Assembly: GCA_963838735.1 (NCBI GenBank)
Contig: CAWISG010000003.1
Coordinates: forward strand, 186,001 to 250,000
Length of the DNA stretch: 64,000 bases
Direction of reading: 5' to 3'
Origin: Parerythrobacter_A sp963838735
Lineage (GTDB): Bacteria > Pseudomonadota > Alphaproteobacteria > Sphingomonadales > Sphingomonadaceae
Under the pieces are notes generated by a model. That model did no database searches. It was given only the letters and a program-made list of their open reading frames with translations, and had not been told where the DNA came from. Positions within the stretch are counted from its first letter, which is position 1. Every line of letters begins with the position of its first letter. Shown here one piece after another: positions 18,508-28,029 of the stretch. A program made the position numbers and the translations under genes.

Positions 18508-19538
18508 CTGAAATCCGCACCGACTGGACCCGCGACGACATCGCTGTGCTGTTCGAGCTACCGTTCACCGAACTGCTGTTCCGCGCCGCCACCACCCATC
18601 GCGAGAACCATGCGCCCGACCAGGTGCAGCTCTGCACATTGCTCTCTATTAAAACCGGCGGGTGCCCCGAAGACTGCGGGTATTGCTCGCAATCGGTCCA
18701 TGCCGACAGCGGAGTGAAGGCCACCAAGCTGATGGATGTGCGTCAGGTGCTGCAATCCGCCGCGCAGGCGAAAGACAATGGCAGCCAGCGGTTCTGCATG
18801 GGCGCGGCGTGGCGCAACCCGAAGGACCGCGACATGCCTGCGATCGTCGAGATCGTGAAGGGCGTGGCCGCGATGGGCATGGAAACCTGCATGACGCTGG
18901 GCATGCTGACACCGAAGCAGGCAGATATGCTGGCCGAGGCGGGGCTGGATTATTACAACCACAATATCGACAGCAGCCCCGAATATTACGAGCGTGTGAT
19001 TTCCACGCGCGGCTTCGATGAACGGATCGAGACGCTGGACCATGTGCGCGGCGCGGGCATCAACGTGTGCAGCGGCGGGATCGTCGGCATGGGCGAAACG
19101 CGCGAGGATCGCGTGGGCTTCGTCCACACGCTCGCCACCCTGCCGCAGCATCCCGAAAGCGTGCCGGTCAACGCTCTGGTGCCGGTGAAGGGGACGGTAC
19201 TAGGCGACATGCTGGCCGATACGCCGCTCGCCAAGATCGACGATATCGAATTCGTCCGCACCGTCGCGGTGGCGCGCATCACGATGCCGCTGTCGATGGT
19301 GCGCCTTAGCGCAGGCCGTGAAAGCATGAGCGAGGCGACGCAGGCGTTGTGCTTCATGGCGGGTGCGAACAGCATCTTCACTGGCGACAAGCTGCTGACC
19401 GCGCCCAATGCCGGCGACGACAGCGACGGCGCACTGTTCGCGAAACTGGGGCTGACGCCGCTGGCAGGCGAGGAGCCGATGCGGGCGACAAACGTCAGCG
19501 CCGATAGTGCAAAGGCTGCTTACGAAGATGTCAGATGA
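18504..19538 (+). CDS. bioB: Biotin synthase
   Basis: Radical-SAM enzyme that inserts sulfur into dethiobiotin. The 344-residue product has the iron-sulfur motif GGCPEDCGYCSQS near residue 55, and conserved segments YYNHNIDSSPEYY, GGIVGMGETREDR and NALVPVKGT. I start it at the ATG at 18504 (MTEIRTDW), which overlaps the preceding tiny gene by four bases. No other biotin genes are adjacent. Its place inside the propionyl-CoA carboxylase cluster fits, because PccA needs biotin. The next gene starts 11 bases before its stop. Confidence 0.96.
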   Translation: MTEIRTDWTRDDIAVLFELPFTELLFRAATTHRENHAPDQVQLCTLLSIKTGGCPEDCGYCSQSVHADSGVKATKLMDVRQVLQSAAQAKDNGSQRFCMGAAWRNPKDRDMPAIVEIVKGVAAMGMETCMTLGMLTPKQADMLAEAGLDYYNHNIDSSPEYYERVISTRGFDERIETLDHVRGAGINVCSGGIVGMGETREDRVGFVHTLATLPQHPESVPVNALVPVKGTVLGDMLADTPLAKIDDIEFVRTVAVARITMPLSMVRLSAGRESMSEATQALCFMAGANSIFTGDKLLTAPNAGDDSDGALFAKLGLTPLAGEEPMRATNVSADSAKAAYEDVR

Positions 19539-20058
19539 ACTGGTGCCCGAAATGTTTGATCGCTGGCAAAAAGGGACCGGTCATATTTTTCAAGAACTCG
19601 AACGCCTAAAAGCGCTGGTGGATCCGTTCCACCTTGGTGAGACTGCTGGTGTAAGCATTCTCGCTGCTGGTGCCGCGCGCGTTGGATTCACCCCTGTCAC
19701 GGAAGTTGTCCTGAGAAAGTCCAAAATAGACCAACTCGGAAATGGATTATCTTGGAATGGACGAAATGATCTTATGATCTCGGCTGAGGGTGCTAACTAC
19801 ATGTTTGAGTTCAAACTGTGTTGGCAGGACGCAAGCGATAAGCAGATTGAGGAATGTCTTGTTCTGGCGTCAGATGATGCTGCATGTCTTCCTTCAAACC
19901 TCTGTACCGGAAGGTATGGTGGGATAGTTTCCTCGTATACCTGTGAAGCAGCTCAAAATCGCTATCGCAACTTCGAGAAGGCTGCTGACAAAATTATTGT
20001 CTCAAACGATGGCGCTAGCGAGGGCCTAGCCTTCTTGTTTCGAAAGGTTGCGTCATAA
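19528..20058 (+). CDS. PD-(D/E)XK-like protein of unknown function
   Basis: A 176-residue soluble protein whose ATG lies inside the end of bioB and whose stop overlaps the pccA ATG. Residues 80-96 (NDLMISAEGANYMFEFK) place Asp81 and Glu94-X-Lys96 in the spacing and hydrophobic setting of the PD-(D/E)XK nuclease fold. That is an inference from a short motif; the enzyme may be inactive or bind something else. Codon use is visibly AT-richer (GCT, GGT, TCT) than in bioB and pccA, suggesting acquisition from elsewhere. The longer reading from 19507 is less likely because it runs deeper into bioB. Confidence 0.7.
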   Translation: MSDELVPEMFDRWQKGTGHIFQELERLKALVDPFHLGETAGVSILAAGAARVGFTPVTEVVLRKSKIDQLGNGLSWNGRNDLMISAEGANYMFEFKLCWQDASDKQIEECLVLASDDAACLPSNLCTGRYGGIVSSYTCEAAQNRYRNFEKAADKIIVSNDGASEGLAFLFRKVAS

Positions 20059-22142
20059 TGTTTTCCAAAATCCTCATCGCCAATCGCGGCGAGATTGCGT
20101 GCCGGGTTATGACGACGGCGCGGCGCATGGGCATTGCTACGGTGGCGGTGTATTCCGATGCGGACCGCAATGCACCGTTCGTGCGCATGGCGGACGAGGC
20201 GGTGCATATCGGGCCGGCGGCGGCTGCGGAGAGTTATCTTCTGCCGGAAAAGATCATCGCCGCCTGCAAGGAAACCGGGGCCGATGCGGTACACCCCGGC
20301 TATGGTTTCCTGTCCGAACGCGCGAGTTTCGTGGAAGCCCTAGATGCGGAAGGGATCGCTTTCATTGGCCCGCCTGCCACCGCCATCGCGGCGATGGGCG
20401 ACAAGATCGAGAGCAAGAAACTGGCCAAGGCGGCGGGCGTCAATACCGTGCCGGGCAGTCCCGAAGCCATCGAAAGCACCGACGATGCGCTGAAATGGGC
20501 GAACGACATCGGCTATCCGGTGATGATGAAGGCCAGTGCGGGCGGCGGCGGCAAGGGCATGCGGCTTGCGTGGAACGATACCGACGTGAACGAAGGGTTC
20601 GAGGCGACACGGCGCGAAGGCAAGGCCAGCTTCGGCGACGATCGTGTTTTCATCGAAAAGTTCATCGAGGATCCGCGACATATCGAGATACAGGTGCTGG
20701 GCGACAAGCACGGCACCGTACTCCACCTGAACGAGCGCGAATGCAGCATCCAGCGACGGCACCAAAAGGTGGTCGAAGAAGCGCCGTCGCCCTTCGTTAC
20801 GCCCGAAATGCGCGCGGCGATGGGTGCGCAGGCGGTCGCGTTGGCAAAGGCGGTGGATTACCATTCCGCCGGAACGGTCGAACTGATCGTCAGCGGAGCG
20901 GACCCGACCGGCGAGAGCTTCTATTTCCTTGAAATGAACACCCGGCTTCAGGTCGAGCACCCCGTCACCGAAGCCATTACCGGCATCGATCTGGTCGAAC
21001 AGATGATTCGCGTGGCCGCTGGCGAAAAGCTGGCGATGACACAGGACGACATCGGCATCGACGGCTGGGCCATCGAAAACCGTGTCTATGCCGAAGACCC
21101 CTATCGCGGCTTCCTGCCCTCCACCGGCAGGCTGGTGCATTACGAGACGCCCGCTCCGGCATGGACAGATGACGGATCGGTCAACGGGCGGCGCGGGGTG
21201 GATGGGGTGCGGATCGACGACGGCGTCTTTGCGGGCGGCGAGGTCAGCATGTTCTACGACCCAATGATTGCCAAACTGGTGACATGGGCCGATACGCGCG
21301 ACCGCGCGGCGGACTTGCAGGTTGCGGCACTCGACGCTTTCCGCATCGAGGGACTGGGCCACAATGTCGATTTTCTCAGCGCCATCATGCAGCACCCGCG
21401 CTTCCGCAGCGGCGAACTGACGACCGGCTTCATTGCCGAGGAATATCCCGACGGCTTCACCGGAGCAGCGGTTGCGAATGCGACCCATCGCCATCTTGCA
21501 GCAATCGCCGCGACGCTGGCGGCGGTTGACGCGGACCGGGCGCGGCGCGTCAGCGGGCAGTTGTCGCTGCAACGACGCGGGCACTTGCCGCCGCCGGGCG
21601 AATGGGTTGTGACATCGGATCGCGCGAACGCGGCGATGGCCGTTGCCTTGGAAGAGGACGGCATCACGGTCGATGGCGAAGCGGTCGATCTGGCCACACG
21701 CTACACGCCAGGCGACGCTTTCGTTTCGGTCGATATTTACGATCCGCCCCGCCATGGTGATGATGATGGCGAAGATGCCACGCCTTCGCAGACCTATGGC
21801 GTGCAGGTTGCGCGTACCCATACAGGCATGGTGCTGACGACGCATGGTGCGGCCCATCGCCTGACCGTATTGCCCGCGCATATCGCCCCACTGACCGAAC
21901 ATATGATCGAAAAGGCGCCGCCGGACCTTTCCAAATTCCTGATCTGTCCGATGCCGGGCCTGCTGGTGACGCTACATGTCGCGCCGGGTGACGTGGTTCA
22001 GCCGGGGCAGCCGCTGGCAACGGTGGAGGCAATGAAGATGGAGAACATCCTGCGCGCCGAGAAGGAAGGCACCATAGCGTCGGTTGCTGCTCAAGAGGGC
22101 GACAGTCTGGCAGTGGATGCGGTGATTCTGGAACTGGAATAG
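20058..22142 (+). CDS. pccA: Propionyl-CoA carboxylase, biotin-carrying (alpha) subunit
   Basis: ATP-dependent biotin carboxylase fused to a biotin carrier domain; partner of PccB. The 694-residue product starts with the biotin carboxylase domain (KILIANRGEIACRV, then the ATP-grasp loop ASAGGGGKGMRL and EMNTRLQVEHPVTE). A middle linking domain follows, and it ends with a biotinyl domain whose modified lysine is in VEAMKMENIL. Related methylcrotonyl- and acetyl-CoA subunits look similar; the adjacency to pccB, mce and mcm favours propionyl-CoA. Its end converges on aroB 10 bases away. Confidence 0.93.
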   Translation: MFSKILIANRGEIACRVMTTARRMGIATVAVYSDADRNAPFVRMADEAVHIGPAAAAESYLLPEKIIAACKETGADAVHPGYGFLSERASFVEALDAEGIAFIGPPATAIAAMGDKIESKKLAKAAGVNTVPGSPEAIESTDDALKWANDIGYPVMMKASAGGGGKGMRLAWNDTDVNEGFEATRREGKASFGDDRVFIEKFIEDPRHIEIQVLGDKHGTVLHLNERECSIQRRHQKVVEEAPSPFVTPEMRAAMGAQAVALAKAVDYHSAGTVELIVSGADPTGESFYFLEMNTRLQVEHPVTEAITGIDLVEQMIRVAAGEKLAMTQDDIGIDGWAIENRVYAEDPYRGFLPSTGRLVHYETPAPAWTDDGSVNGRRGVDGVRIDDGVFAGGEVSMFYDPMIAKLVTWADTRDRAADLQVAALDAFRIEGLGHNVDFLSAIMQHPRFRSGELTTGFIAEEYPDGFTGAAVANATHRHLAAIAATLAAVDADRARRVSGQLSLQRRGHLPPPGEWVVTSDRANAAMAVALEEDGITVDGEAVDLATRYTPGDAFVSVDIYDPPRHGDDDGEDATPSQTYGVQVARTHTGMVLTTHGAAHRLTVLPAHIAPLTEHMIEKAPPDLSKFLICPMPGLLVTLHVAPGDVVQPGQPLATVEAMKMENILRAEKEGTIASVAAQEGDSLAVDAVILELE

Positions 22143-22152
22143 GCGGCGCTGG

Positions 22153-23274
22153 CTACCGCGCCAGCCTTTCATCCAGGAACGCCGCCACATCGTCCAGAGC
22201 GACATCGCGCGAAAGGAAGGCGGCACCAATACCGCGCAGCAGGATGAAGGGCAGGGTGTCCCCGTCCATCTTTTTGTCATGCCGCATGTGATCGACCAAA
22301 GCGGTGCCGTCGCAATCGAGGTCCAGCGCAGCGATATCGGTCCGCAGTCCGGCCTGGCCAAGGACACTGGCCACGCGCGCAGCATCGGCGTCGTCCAACA
22401 GCCCTAGCCGTTGCGAATAGCGGGCTGCCAGCACCATGCCCATTGCCACTGCCTCGCCGTGCAGCAGAGCGTCGCAGTAGCCGGTTTCCGCCTCCAGCGC
22501 GTGCCCGAACGTGTGGCCCAGATTCAGCAGAGCCCGCGCGCCGGTTGTCTCGCGCTCGTCCTCGGCAACGATGCGCGCCTTTGCCGCGACACTGAACGCC
22601 ACTGCATGTTCGAGCGCCGTGCCATCGCCCGCAACGACGTCGGCGCCATGCGTTTCGCACCACGCGAAAAACGCGGCATCGCCCAGCACGCCGTATTTAA
22701 CGACTTCGGCATATCCTGCCTTCAATTCGCGCGGTGGCAAAGTGGCCAGCGCTTCGAGATCGGCCAAGACCAGCGAGGGCTGGTGGAACGCCCCGACGAG
22801 GTTTTTGCCCGCTGAAGTATTGATCGCGGTCTTGCCGCCGACCGAGCTGTCCACTTGCGCCAGCAGTGTCGTAGGCACCTGGATAAAGCCGCAGCCACGC
22901 TTCAGGATGCTTGCCGCAAAGCCTGCCAGATCACCCGTTACGCCGCCGCCAAACGCCACGATATGATCGCTACGTCCGACACCTTGCGCGAGCAGCCAGT
23001 CCGTGACCCGGTGCAATTCCCGCCAGCTTTTTGCCGCTTCTCCGGCGGGCAGTTCGTACCATGCCAGCGCATGTCCGGCGTTAGCGAAGGACGCCTCGAA
23101 CCGCGCGCCATGATACCGGCGGGCATTGACATCGGCAATGACTGGAATGGCACGCGCGGTGTCGCGATACGACGCAAGCAAGTCGGCCATCTGAATGGCG
23201 GCATTGTCCAGCACCCCCGTGCCGACCCGCACTTCATACGCGCGTCCGGCAAGTTCGACCGGAATTACAGCCAC
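22153..23274 (-). CDS. aroB: 3-dehydroquinate synthase
   Basis: Second step of the shikimate pathway, forming 3-dehydroquinate from DAHP. The 373-residue NAD-dependent enzyme has GGGVTGDLAGF (nucleotide binding), QVPTTLLAQVDSSVGGKTAIN, KYGVLGD, and the zinc-ligand region LNLGHTFGHALE with LHGEAVAMGM. Its start overlaps the aroK stop by 10 bases; the aroK-aroB pair is a standard shikimate unit. Confidence 0.96.
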   Translation of the reverse strand: MAVIPVELAGRAYEVRVGTGVLDNAAIQMADLLASYRDTARAIPVIADVNARRYHGARFEASFANAGHALAWYELPAGEAAKSWRELHRVTDWLLAQGVGRSDHIVAFGGGVTGDLAGFAASILKRGCGFIQVPTTLLAQVDSSVGGKTAINTSAGKNLVGAFHQPSLVLADLEALATLPPRELKAGYAEVVKYGVLGDAAFFAWCETHGADVVAGDGTALEHAVAFSVAAKARIVAEDERETTGARALLNLGHTFGHALEAETGYCDALLHGEAVAMGMVLAARYSQRLGLLDDADAARVASVLGQAGLRTDIAALDLDCDGTALVDHMRHDKKMDGDTLPFILLRGIGAAFLSRDVALDDVAAFLDERLAR

Positions 23275-23879
23275 CGGTCGACCGCGCTCAGAATGGCCGC
23301 AGCCATATCGCGATGCGAGCTGGCTTCGCCCGTTACGCGAACATGCGCCTGGGTATAGGCCGGGCTACGGTCGGTCCGCATCTTGGTCAGAATGGTCTTG
23401 GGATCGCCACCGCGCAGCAAGGGGCGGGTGTCGCGGCGGGCGGTGCGTTCGACCAGCGTGTCGATATCGCAATCGATCCAGACGGCGATCCCTTTTTCAA
23501 GAATGAGCGCGCGCGTCCTGTCGTCCACAAATGCTCCGCCGCCAGTCGCGATAACGCCGGGCCGGTCGTCCAGTAGACGGGCGATAACGCGGCGTTCGCC
23601 GTCCCGGAAATAAGCCTCGCCGAATTCGTCGAAAATCTCGGTTACGCTGCGCTGCGCCGCCGCCTCGATGGCTTCGTCCGCATCGGTAAAGCTGCGGTCC
23701 AGCAATGCGGCGAGTTTGCGTCCGACGGTGGTTTTGCCGGACCCCATCAGGCCGACCAGCACGAGGGGGCGCTGGGTCAGCTCCGCCACCCGTTTCGCCA
23801 ATTCGGCGACATCGGATTGTCCGATGCGTGCCGCGCCCGGTTGCGCGCTCTGCACGCCGTCGGTTTTTACCGGTGTCAT
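23265..23879 (-). CDS. aroK: Shikimate kinase
   Basis: Phosphorylates shikimate using ATP. The 204-residue product has the P-loop VLVGLMGSGKTTVG at about residues 40-53, the DADEAIE substrate site, the GGGAF loop, and a lid arginine region. The first 30 residues are an alphaproteobacterial-style extension. It is the first gene of the aroK-aroB transcript and is divergent from the small membrane gene at 23936, leaving about 56 bases for the promoters. Confidence 0.95.
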   Translation of the reverse strand: MTPVKTDGVQSAQPGAARIGQSDVAELAKRVAELTQRPLVLVGLMGSGKTTVGRKLAALLDRSFTDADEAIEAAAQRSVTEIFDEFGEAYFRDGERRVIARLLDDRPGVIATGGGAFVDDRTRALILEKGIAVWIDCDIDTLVERTARRDTRPLLRGGDPKTILTKMRTDRSPAYTQAHVRVTGEASSHRDMAAAILSAVDRWL

Positions 23880-23935
23880 GGCCCATCATCCCGCATTGCC
23901 GTTGCGCCTATAGATGGGCTAGGCGCGGTGCAACT

Positions 23936-24109
23936 ATGCTTGGTTCTTCGCAAACGACCCGACGCGCCCGTCCGCGCAGCGCAACGCCAATCAGGATCGC
24001 GGCGCTTGTTATCGCATTGGTCAGCCTGGTGCTGCTTGCGGCATGGATCGACGGGGGCGAGGAACCGCTGCGCGCGATCAGCGTGCCGGTCATGGATATG
24101 CCACGATGA
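23936..24109 (+). CDS. Small single-pass membrane protein, function unknown
   Basis: A 57-residue protein: a basic N-terminus (TTRRARPRSATPIR), one membrane helix (IAALVIALVSLVLLAAW), and a short outer tail. Its stop overlaps the start of the next gene (ATGA), so the two are translated together. The basic side predicts an N-in, C-out orientation, so the tail would be on the same side as the exported partner. Confidence 0.6.
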   Translation: MLGSSQTTRRARPRSATPIRIAALVIALVSLVLLAAWIDGGEEPLRAISVPVMDMPR

Positions 24110-26052
24110 GATTGCGGCTGGTGCTATGCGGTTCGGCGGCAATCGCGCTGGGGGCGTCGGGCCTTGTCCTGGCGAACGAGAACCCGACATCGCTATTGCC
24201 GCCAGGGTTCGACGATCCTGCGCCCACACCGACGCCGACCGCTACACCGCGCCCGTCGCCCCGTCCTACAGCACGTTCGACTTCTCGCCCCGCCACAGCG
24301 CCAACATCGCGCCCGGCTACAACACCTGACACTGCCGCCCCTGCGCCCGCTCCCAATCAACCCACATTCGGCGGCGGAGAGGTGGTGCAAGCCATTCCAA
24401 CCCGCTCGGCGCCGAGCCGGGCGACACCAAGCCCAACGTCGCGTACGTCCGGCCCGCTTGACGACACCCTGCGCGAGCTGGAGCGGATGGATCCCGATGA
24501 ACTCGACCAGCTGCTCGGGCTGAAACCGCGATACGATATTCCGCCCACGGCCAAACGCTCCCTGTCCGAAATCGGTGTGCTAGCGGCGGGCGAAGGCGGT
24601 TTTGCCAGTGAGTCGGTTTCGCGCCAGCCTGCCGCCATCGTCCGTGCGGCTCTGGCGGGAACGAAGGGGCCGCTGGTCTCGCGCTGGGGCCACATCCTCG
24701 CGCGGCGCGCATTGGCGAGCCGCCTGGATGCACCCGAAGGCATGGATCCGGTGGAATTCGCTTCTCTCCGGCTCGGCGTGCTGAACCGTATCGGCGAGTA
24801 TTCGGTGGCGCGCGCGCTTGCGCAGGATGTCGATACGGACAATTGGAACGACAATCTGACAAACGCAGCGCTCGATGCCTATCTGGGCACCGGCGACATC
24901 GTTGGCATGTGCCCGGCGGTCCAGTTGCAGGGCTCCGCACGCGAAGGCAGTGTTTGGCGGATGTTGCAGGGCATTTGCTACGGCTATGCCGGACAGGCGA
25001 GCCGATCCAACGCCAACTTGCGACAGATAGCGCGTGGCGATGATGTGGCGGCCATTGACATCTTGCTGGCGCAACGGTTTGCAGGTGCGGCGGGGTCCGC
25101 AAGGCGCGCCATCAATATCGAATGGGACGATGTCGATACGCTTACCCCGTGGCGTTATGCGTTGGCGATTGCGGTCGGCGAGGAGGTGCCCGACCGGCTT
25201 TTTGCCGCTGCGCCCGCGCAATATCGCCACATGGCGGCAACAGCCCCGATGCTGGGCTTGGCCCAACGCACGCGTGGTGCCGATCGGGCTGCGCGCGAAG
25301 GCATTTTGTCCTCTCAGGCGATGGTCGACTTGTTCAGCCAGATCCACCTCACGCGCGGTCCGGATGCATCTGCGCGCGGAGCCGCTGCGCAACTGCGCCG
25401 CGCTTATGTCGGTGACACCACAGACACGCGCGTGGCGGCGTTGCGCGAACTGTGGAGCGACGGGTGGGGCGCTTCCCAGGACGATAGCTATGCCCATTAC
25501 GTGCTCACCGCCTACGCCGCCGCGCGCATTGCGCCGGACGAGGAACTGGCCGACGATGCCGCCCCCTTGATAACGGCGATGCTGGCCGCCGGGCTCGACC
25601 GCAATGCCTTGAGGTGGGCATCGGTTGTCGAGCAGGGCAGTCTTGCTTGGGGACAGCTGATACTGGCGCAGCAGCAGCGCAACAGCCCCGTGGACGAGAG
25701 CGCGATCCGCACCTTCTCCGACAACGACACAAGCATCGGCAAGCGCAAGACGCAGTTCCTCGTGGCTGGCCTGGCGGGGCTGAACCGGATCGAAGGTGAT
25801 ACTGGCGCCGACCTGGCGGATGACTTCAGCATGGTCCTGAGCGCGCAAAGCCGCTGGGCTAAACTGATCGATGCGGCGGCGGACTCCAATAGTCCCGCGC
25901 TCGTTGCCTATCTGGCGGCAGTCGGCATGCAGGGAGACAGCTGGGCGGAAATGACGCCGCGCCATCTTTATCACATTGTCAGCGCGCTGGACCGCGTGGG
26001 CCTGTCTGCCGAAGCGCGGATGATTGCGGCGGAAGCCATTGCGAGGGGCTGA
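24106..26052 (+). CDS. Large exported protein with Pro/Thr-rich linker, function unknown
   Basis: A 648-residue protein with a signal peptide (MRLRLVLCGSAAIALG, cleavage probably near residue 23). A disordered region of about 100 residues rich in Pro, Thr, Ser, Ala and Arg follows. A long alanine-rich helical body (residues 140-648) looks like a solenoid of helical hairpins; no catalytic motif is seen. A TPR-like scaffold in the periplasm is my best inference. The start at 24106 overlaps the stop of the small membrane gene. It sits between aroK and xerD. Confidence 0.75.
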   Translation: MRLRLVLCGSAAIALGASGLVLANENPTSLLPPGFDDPAPTPTPTATPRPSPRPTARSTSRPATAPTSRPATTPDTAAPAPAPNQPTFGGGEVVQAIPTRSAPSRATPSPTSRTSGPLDDTLRELERMDPDELDQLLGLKPRYDIPPTAKRSLSEIGVLAAGEGGFASESVSRQPAAIVRAALAGTKGPLVSRWGHILARRALASRLDAPEGMDPVEFASLRLGVLNRIGEYSVARALAQDVDTDNWNDNLTNAALDAYLGTGDIVGMCPAVQLQGSAREGSVWRMLQGICYGYAGQASRSNANLRQIARGDDVAAIDILLAQRFAGAAGSARRAINIEWDDVDTLTPWRYALAIAVGEEVPDRLFAAAPAQYRHMAATAPMLGLAQRTRGADRAAREGILSSQAMVDLFSQIHLTRGPDASARGAAAQLRRAYVGDTTDTRVAALRELWSDGWGASQDDSYAHYVLTAYAAARIAPDEELADDAAPLITAMLAAGLDRNALRWASVVEQGSLAWGQLILAQQQRNSPVDESAIRTFSDNDTSIGKRKTQFLVAGLAGLNRIEGDTGADLADDFSMVLSAQSRWAKLIDAAADSNSPALVAYLAAVGMQGDSWAEMTPRHLYHIVSALDRVGLSAEARMIAAEAIARG

Positions 26053-26079
26053 CGCCTTGACTGCGGCACCTGTGCCGGA

Positions 26080-26949
26080 ATGACGATAGACGATTTCCTG
26101 GCCATGATGGCGGCGCAGCGCGGCGCAGCGGCCAACACCCTTGCTGCCTATCGTCGCGATCTGGAAGGCGCGGAAGCGGCAATCGGTGCGCTGCAATCGG
26201 CAACCGGGCAGGATCTGGCCGGCTTGCTACGCGCATGGTCCACACTCGCCCCTGCCACCGTCGCGCGCAAGATTTCGGCACTGCGCCAGTTTTTCGCGTT
26301 TTTGCAGGACGAAGGCGCACGCGACGACAATCCTGCAGAAGCGATCCCGCGCCCGACCCCGCGCCGCCCCTTGCCCAAATTGCTTTCCCATACCGAGATC
26401 GAGCGCCTGTTTGCGCAAGCGGAGGAAGAGGCCGGTACGGGCAGCGAGCCGACGATACGAATGCTGGCATTGCTCGAACTGCTTTACGGGTCGGGCCTGC
26501 GCGCGACTGAGCTGGTTTCGCTGCCGCTGTCGGCAGTGCCGCGAGACGCGCCATATCTGATGATCGAGGGGAAGGGCGGTAAGCAGCGCATGGCACCGGT
26601 CAGCCGCCGAGCGGTTCAAGCAGTCGGTGCATGGCTGACGTTGCGGCCCGACAAGGGCAGGTTCCTGTTTCCGTCACCCGGCAAGGGCCACCTTACGCGG
26701 GTGCGGCTGTATCAGTTGCTGAAAGCGCTGGCGGTGCGCGCGGATTTGCCGCCTGAAAGAGTCAGCCCGCATGTGTTGCGCCACGCCTTTGCCACCCATC
26801 TGCTGGAGGGCGGGGCGGACCTGCGCGTGTTACAGACCATGCTGGGCCATGCCGATATCGCCACCACGCAGATCTACACCCATGTCGACAGCACGCGGCT
26901 GGTTGCACTGGTCAATGCGTATCATCCGCTTGCGAAAGACAGCGGGTAA
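26080..26949 (+). CDS. xerD: Site-specific tyrosine recombinase, XerD type
   Basis: Chromosome-dimer resolving recombinase acting at dif with XerC at division. The 289-residue product has the SAM-like N-terminal core-binding domain and a C-terminal catalytic domain. Catalytic residues seen: Arg in GSGLRATELVSL, Lys in GKGGKQRMAP, HVLRHAFATHLLEGGADLR, LGHADIATTQIYTH with the nucleophilic tyrosine. The length and HxLRH context fit XerC/XerD and not an integron or phage integrase. No XerC is in the window to compare, so D versus C is from likeness only. Confidence 0.9.
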   Translation: MTIDDFLAMMAAQRGAAANTLAAYRRDLEGAEAAIGALQSATGQDLAGLLRAWSTLAPATVARKISALRQFFAFLQDEGARDDNPAEAIPRPTPRRPLPKLLSHTEIERLFAQAEEEAGTGSEPTIRMLALLELLYGSGLRATELVSLPLSAVPRDAPYLMIEGKGGKQRMAPVSRRAVQAVGAWLTLRPDKGRFLFPSPGKGHLTRVRLYQLLKALAVRADLPPERVSPHVLRHAFATHLLEGGADLRVLQTMLGHADIATTQIYTHVDSTRLVALVNAYHPLAKDSG

Positions 26950-27000
26950 GAGTGTTTGGGATGCTTGCGAAGCGCCGTCCATCGGCCTAGCGCAGCGCGC

Positions 27001-27948
27001 ATGACATCCTATCTCGAATTCGAGAAGCCGGTCGCCCAGCTCGAAGCCCGTATCGAAGAAATGCGCGCCGGTGCATCGGCAGATGGCGTCGATATCGCGG
27101 ACGAAATCGCGCGGCTTCAGGTTAAGAGCGCCGACCTGCTGCAAATAACCTATGCCAATCTTAGTCCGTGGCAGAAAACCCAGGTGGCCCGGCATCCCTC
27201 ACGCCCGCATTTCCATGATTTTGTGCGTTACGCCTTCACCGATTTCCTTCCGCTGGGCGGGGACCGGACCTATGGCGAGGACGAGGCGATACTTGGCGGC
27301 TTCGCGCGGCTAGGCGGACGGCGCGTGATGCTGCTAGGCCATGAAAAAGGCAACGACACGCAATCGCGTCTTCGCCACAATTTCGGGATGGGAAAGCCGG
27401 AGGGATATCGCAAGGCCGTGCGCCTGATGGAGCTGGCCGGGCGTTGCGGCGTGCCGGTGGTGACCCTGGTCGATACTTCCGGCGCTTTCCCAGGCGTGGA
27501 GGCGGAGGAGCGCGGACAGGCCGAGGCCATCGCCCGCGCAACCGAAGCCTGCCTCGCGCTGCCGGTACCGATGGTGGCGACCATCGTCGGCGAAGGCGGG
27601 TCCGGCGGTGCAGTTGCCCTCGCCAGTGCGGAACGGGTGCTGATGTTCGAACATGCAGTATATTCCGTCATCTCGCCCGAAGGGTGTGCCTCGATCCTGT
27701 GGCGAACAGCAGACAAGGCGCCCGATGCGGCAGAAGCGATGAAGGTGACGGCGCAGCATCTGAAGAAGCTGGGCGTGATCGACCGCATCCTGCGCGAACC
27801 GCCGGGCGGAGCGCATCGCGACCCCGAAGCAGCGGCGAAGACCTTGGGCAAGACATTGGCAACCGAGCTCGATGCTTTGTCAGGGCAATCCCCGGAAACA
27901 CTGCGCACACGGCGGGAAGAGCGCTTCCTGGCGATCGGCAACCAATAG
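27001..27948 (+). CDS. accA: Acetyl-CoA carboxylase carboxyltransferase, alpha subunit
   Basis: Half of the carboxyltransferase that makes malonyl-CoA for fatty acid synthesis. The 315-residue product starts MTSYLEFEKPVAQLEARIEE, and has PEGYRKAVRLMELAGR, TLVDTSGAFPG and VGEGGSGGAVALA, all standard. An upstream in-frame start at 26956 adds a non-conserved leader, so 27001 is preferred. It follows xerD by 51 bases. Confidence 0.96.
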   Translation: MTSYLEFEKPVAQLEARIEEMRAGASADGVDIADEIARLQVKSADLLQITYANLSPWQKTQVARHPSRPHFHDFVRYAFTDFLPLGGDRTYGEDEAILGGFARLGGRRVMLLGHEKGNDTQSRLRHNFGMGKPEGYRKAVRLMELAGRCGVPVVTLVDTSGAFPGVEAEERGQAEAIARATEACLALPVPMVATIVGEGGSGGAVALASAERVLMFEHAVYSVISPEGCASILWRTADKAPDAAEAMKVTAQHLKKLGVIDRILREPPGGAHRDPEAAAKTLGKTLATELDALSGQSPETLRTRREERFLAIGNQ

Positions 27949-28029
27949 GCAATCTGCAGGCATTCAGGAACCAGCGGCCCGGCGCCGCGCTATGTTCAGT
28001 ATAGATATCAACGGGGTCGGAGAGTGAAT

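Noticed and set aside
26080..26949. Integrase of a genomic island
   Set aside because: Length, motif spacing and neighbours fit housekeeping XerD; no attachment repeats or phage genes lie nearby.
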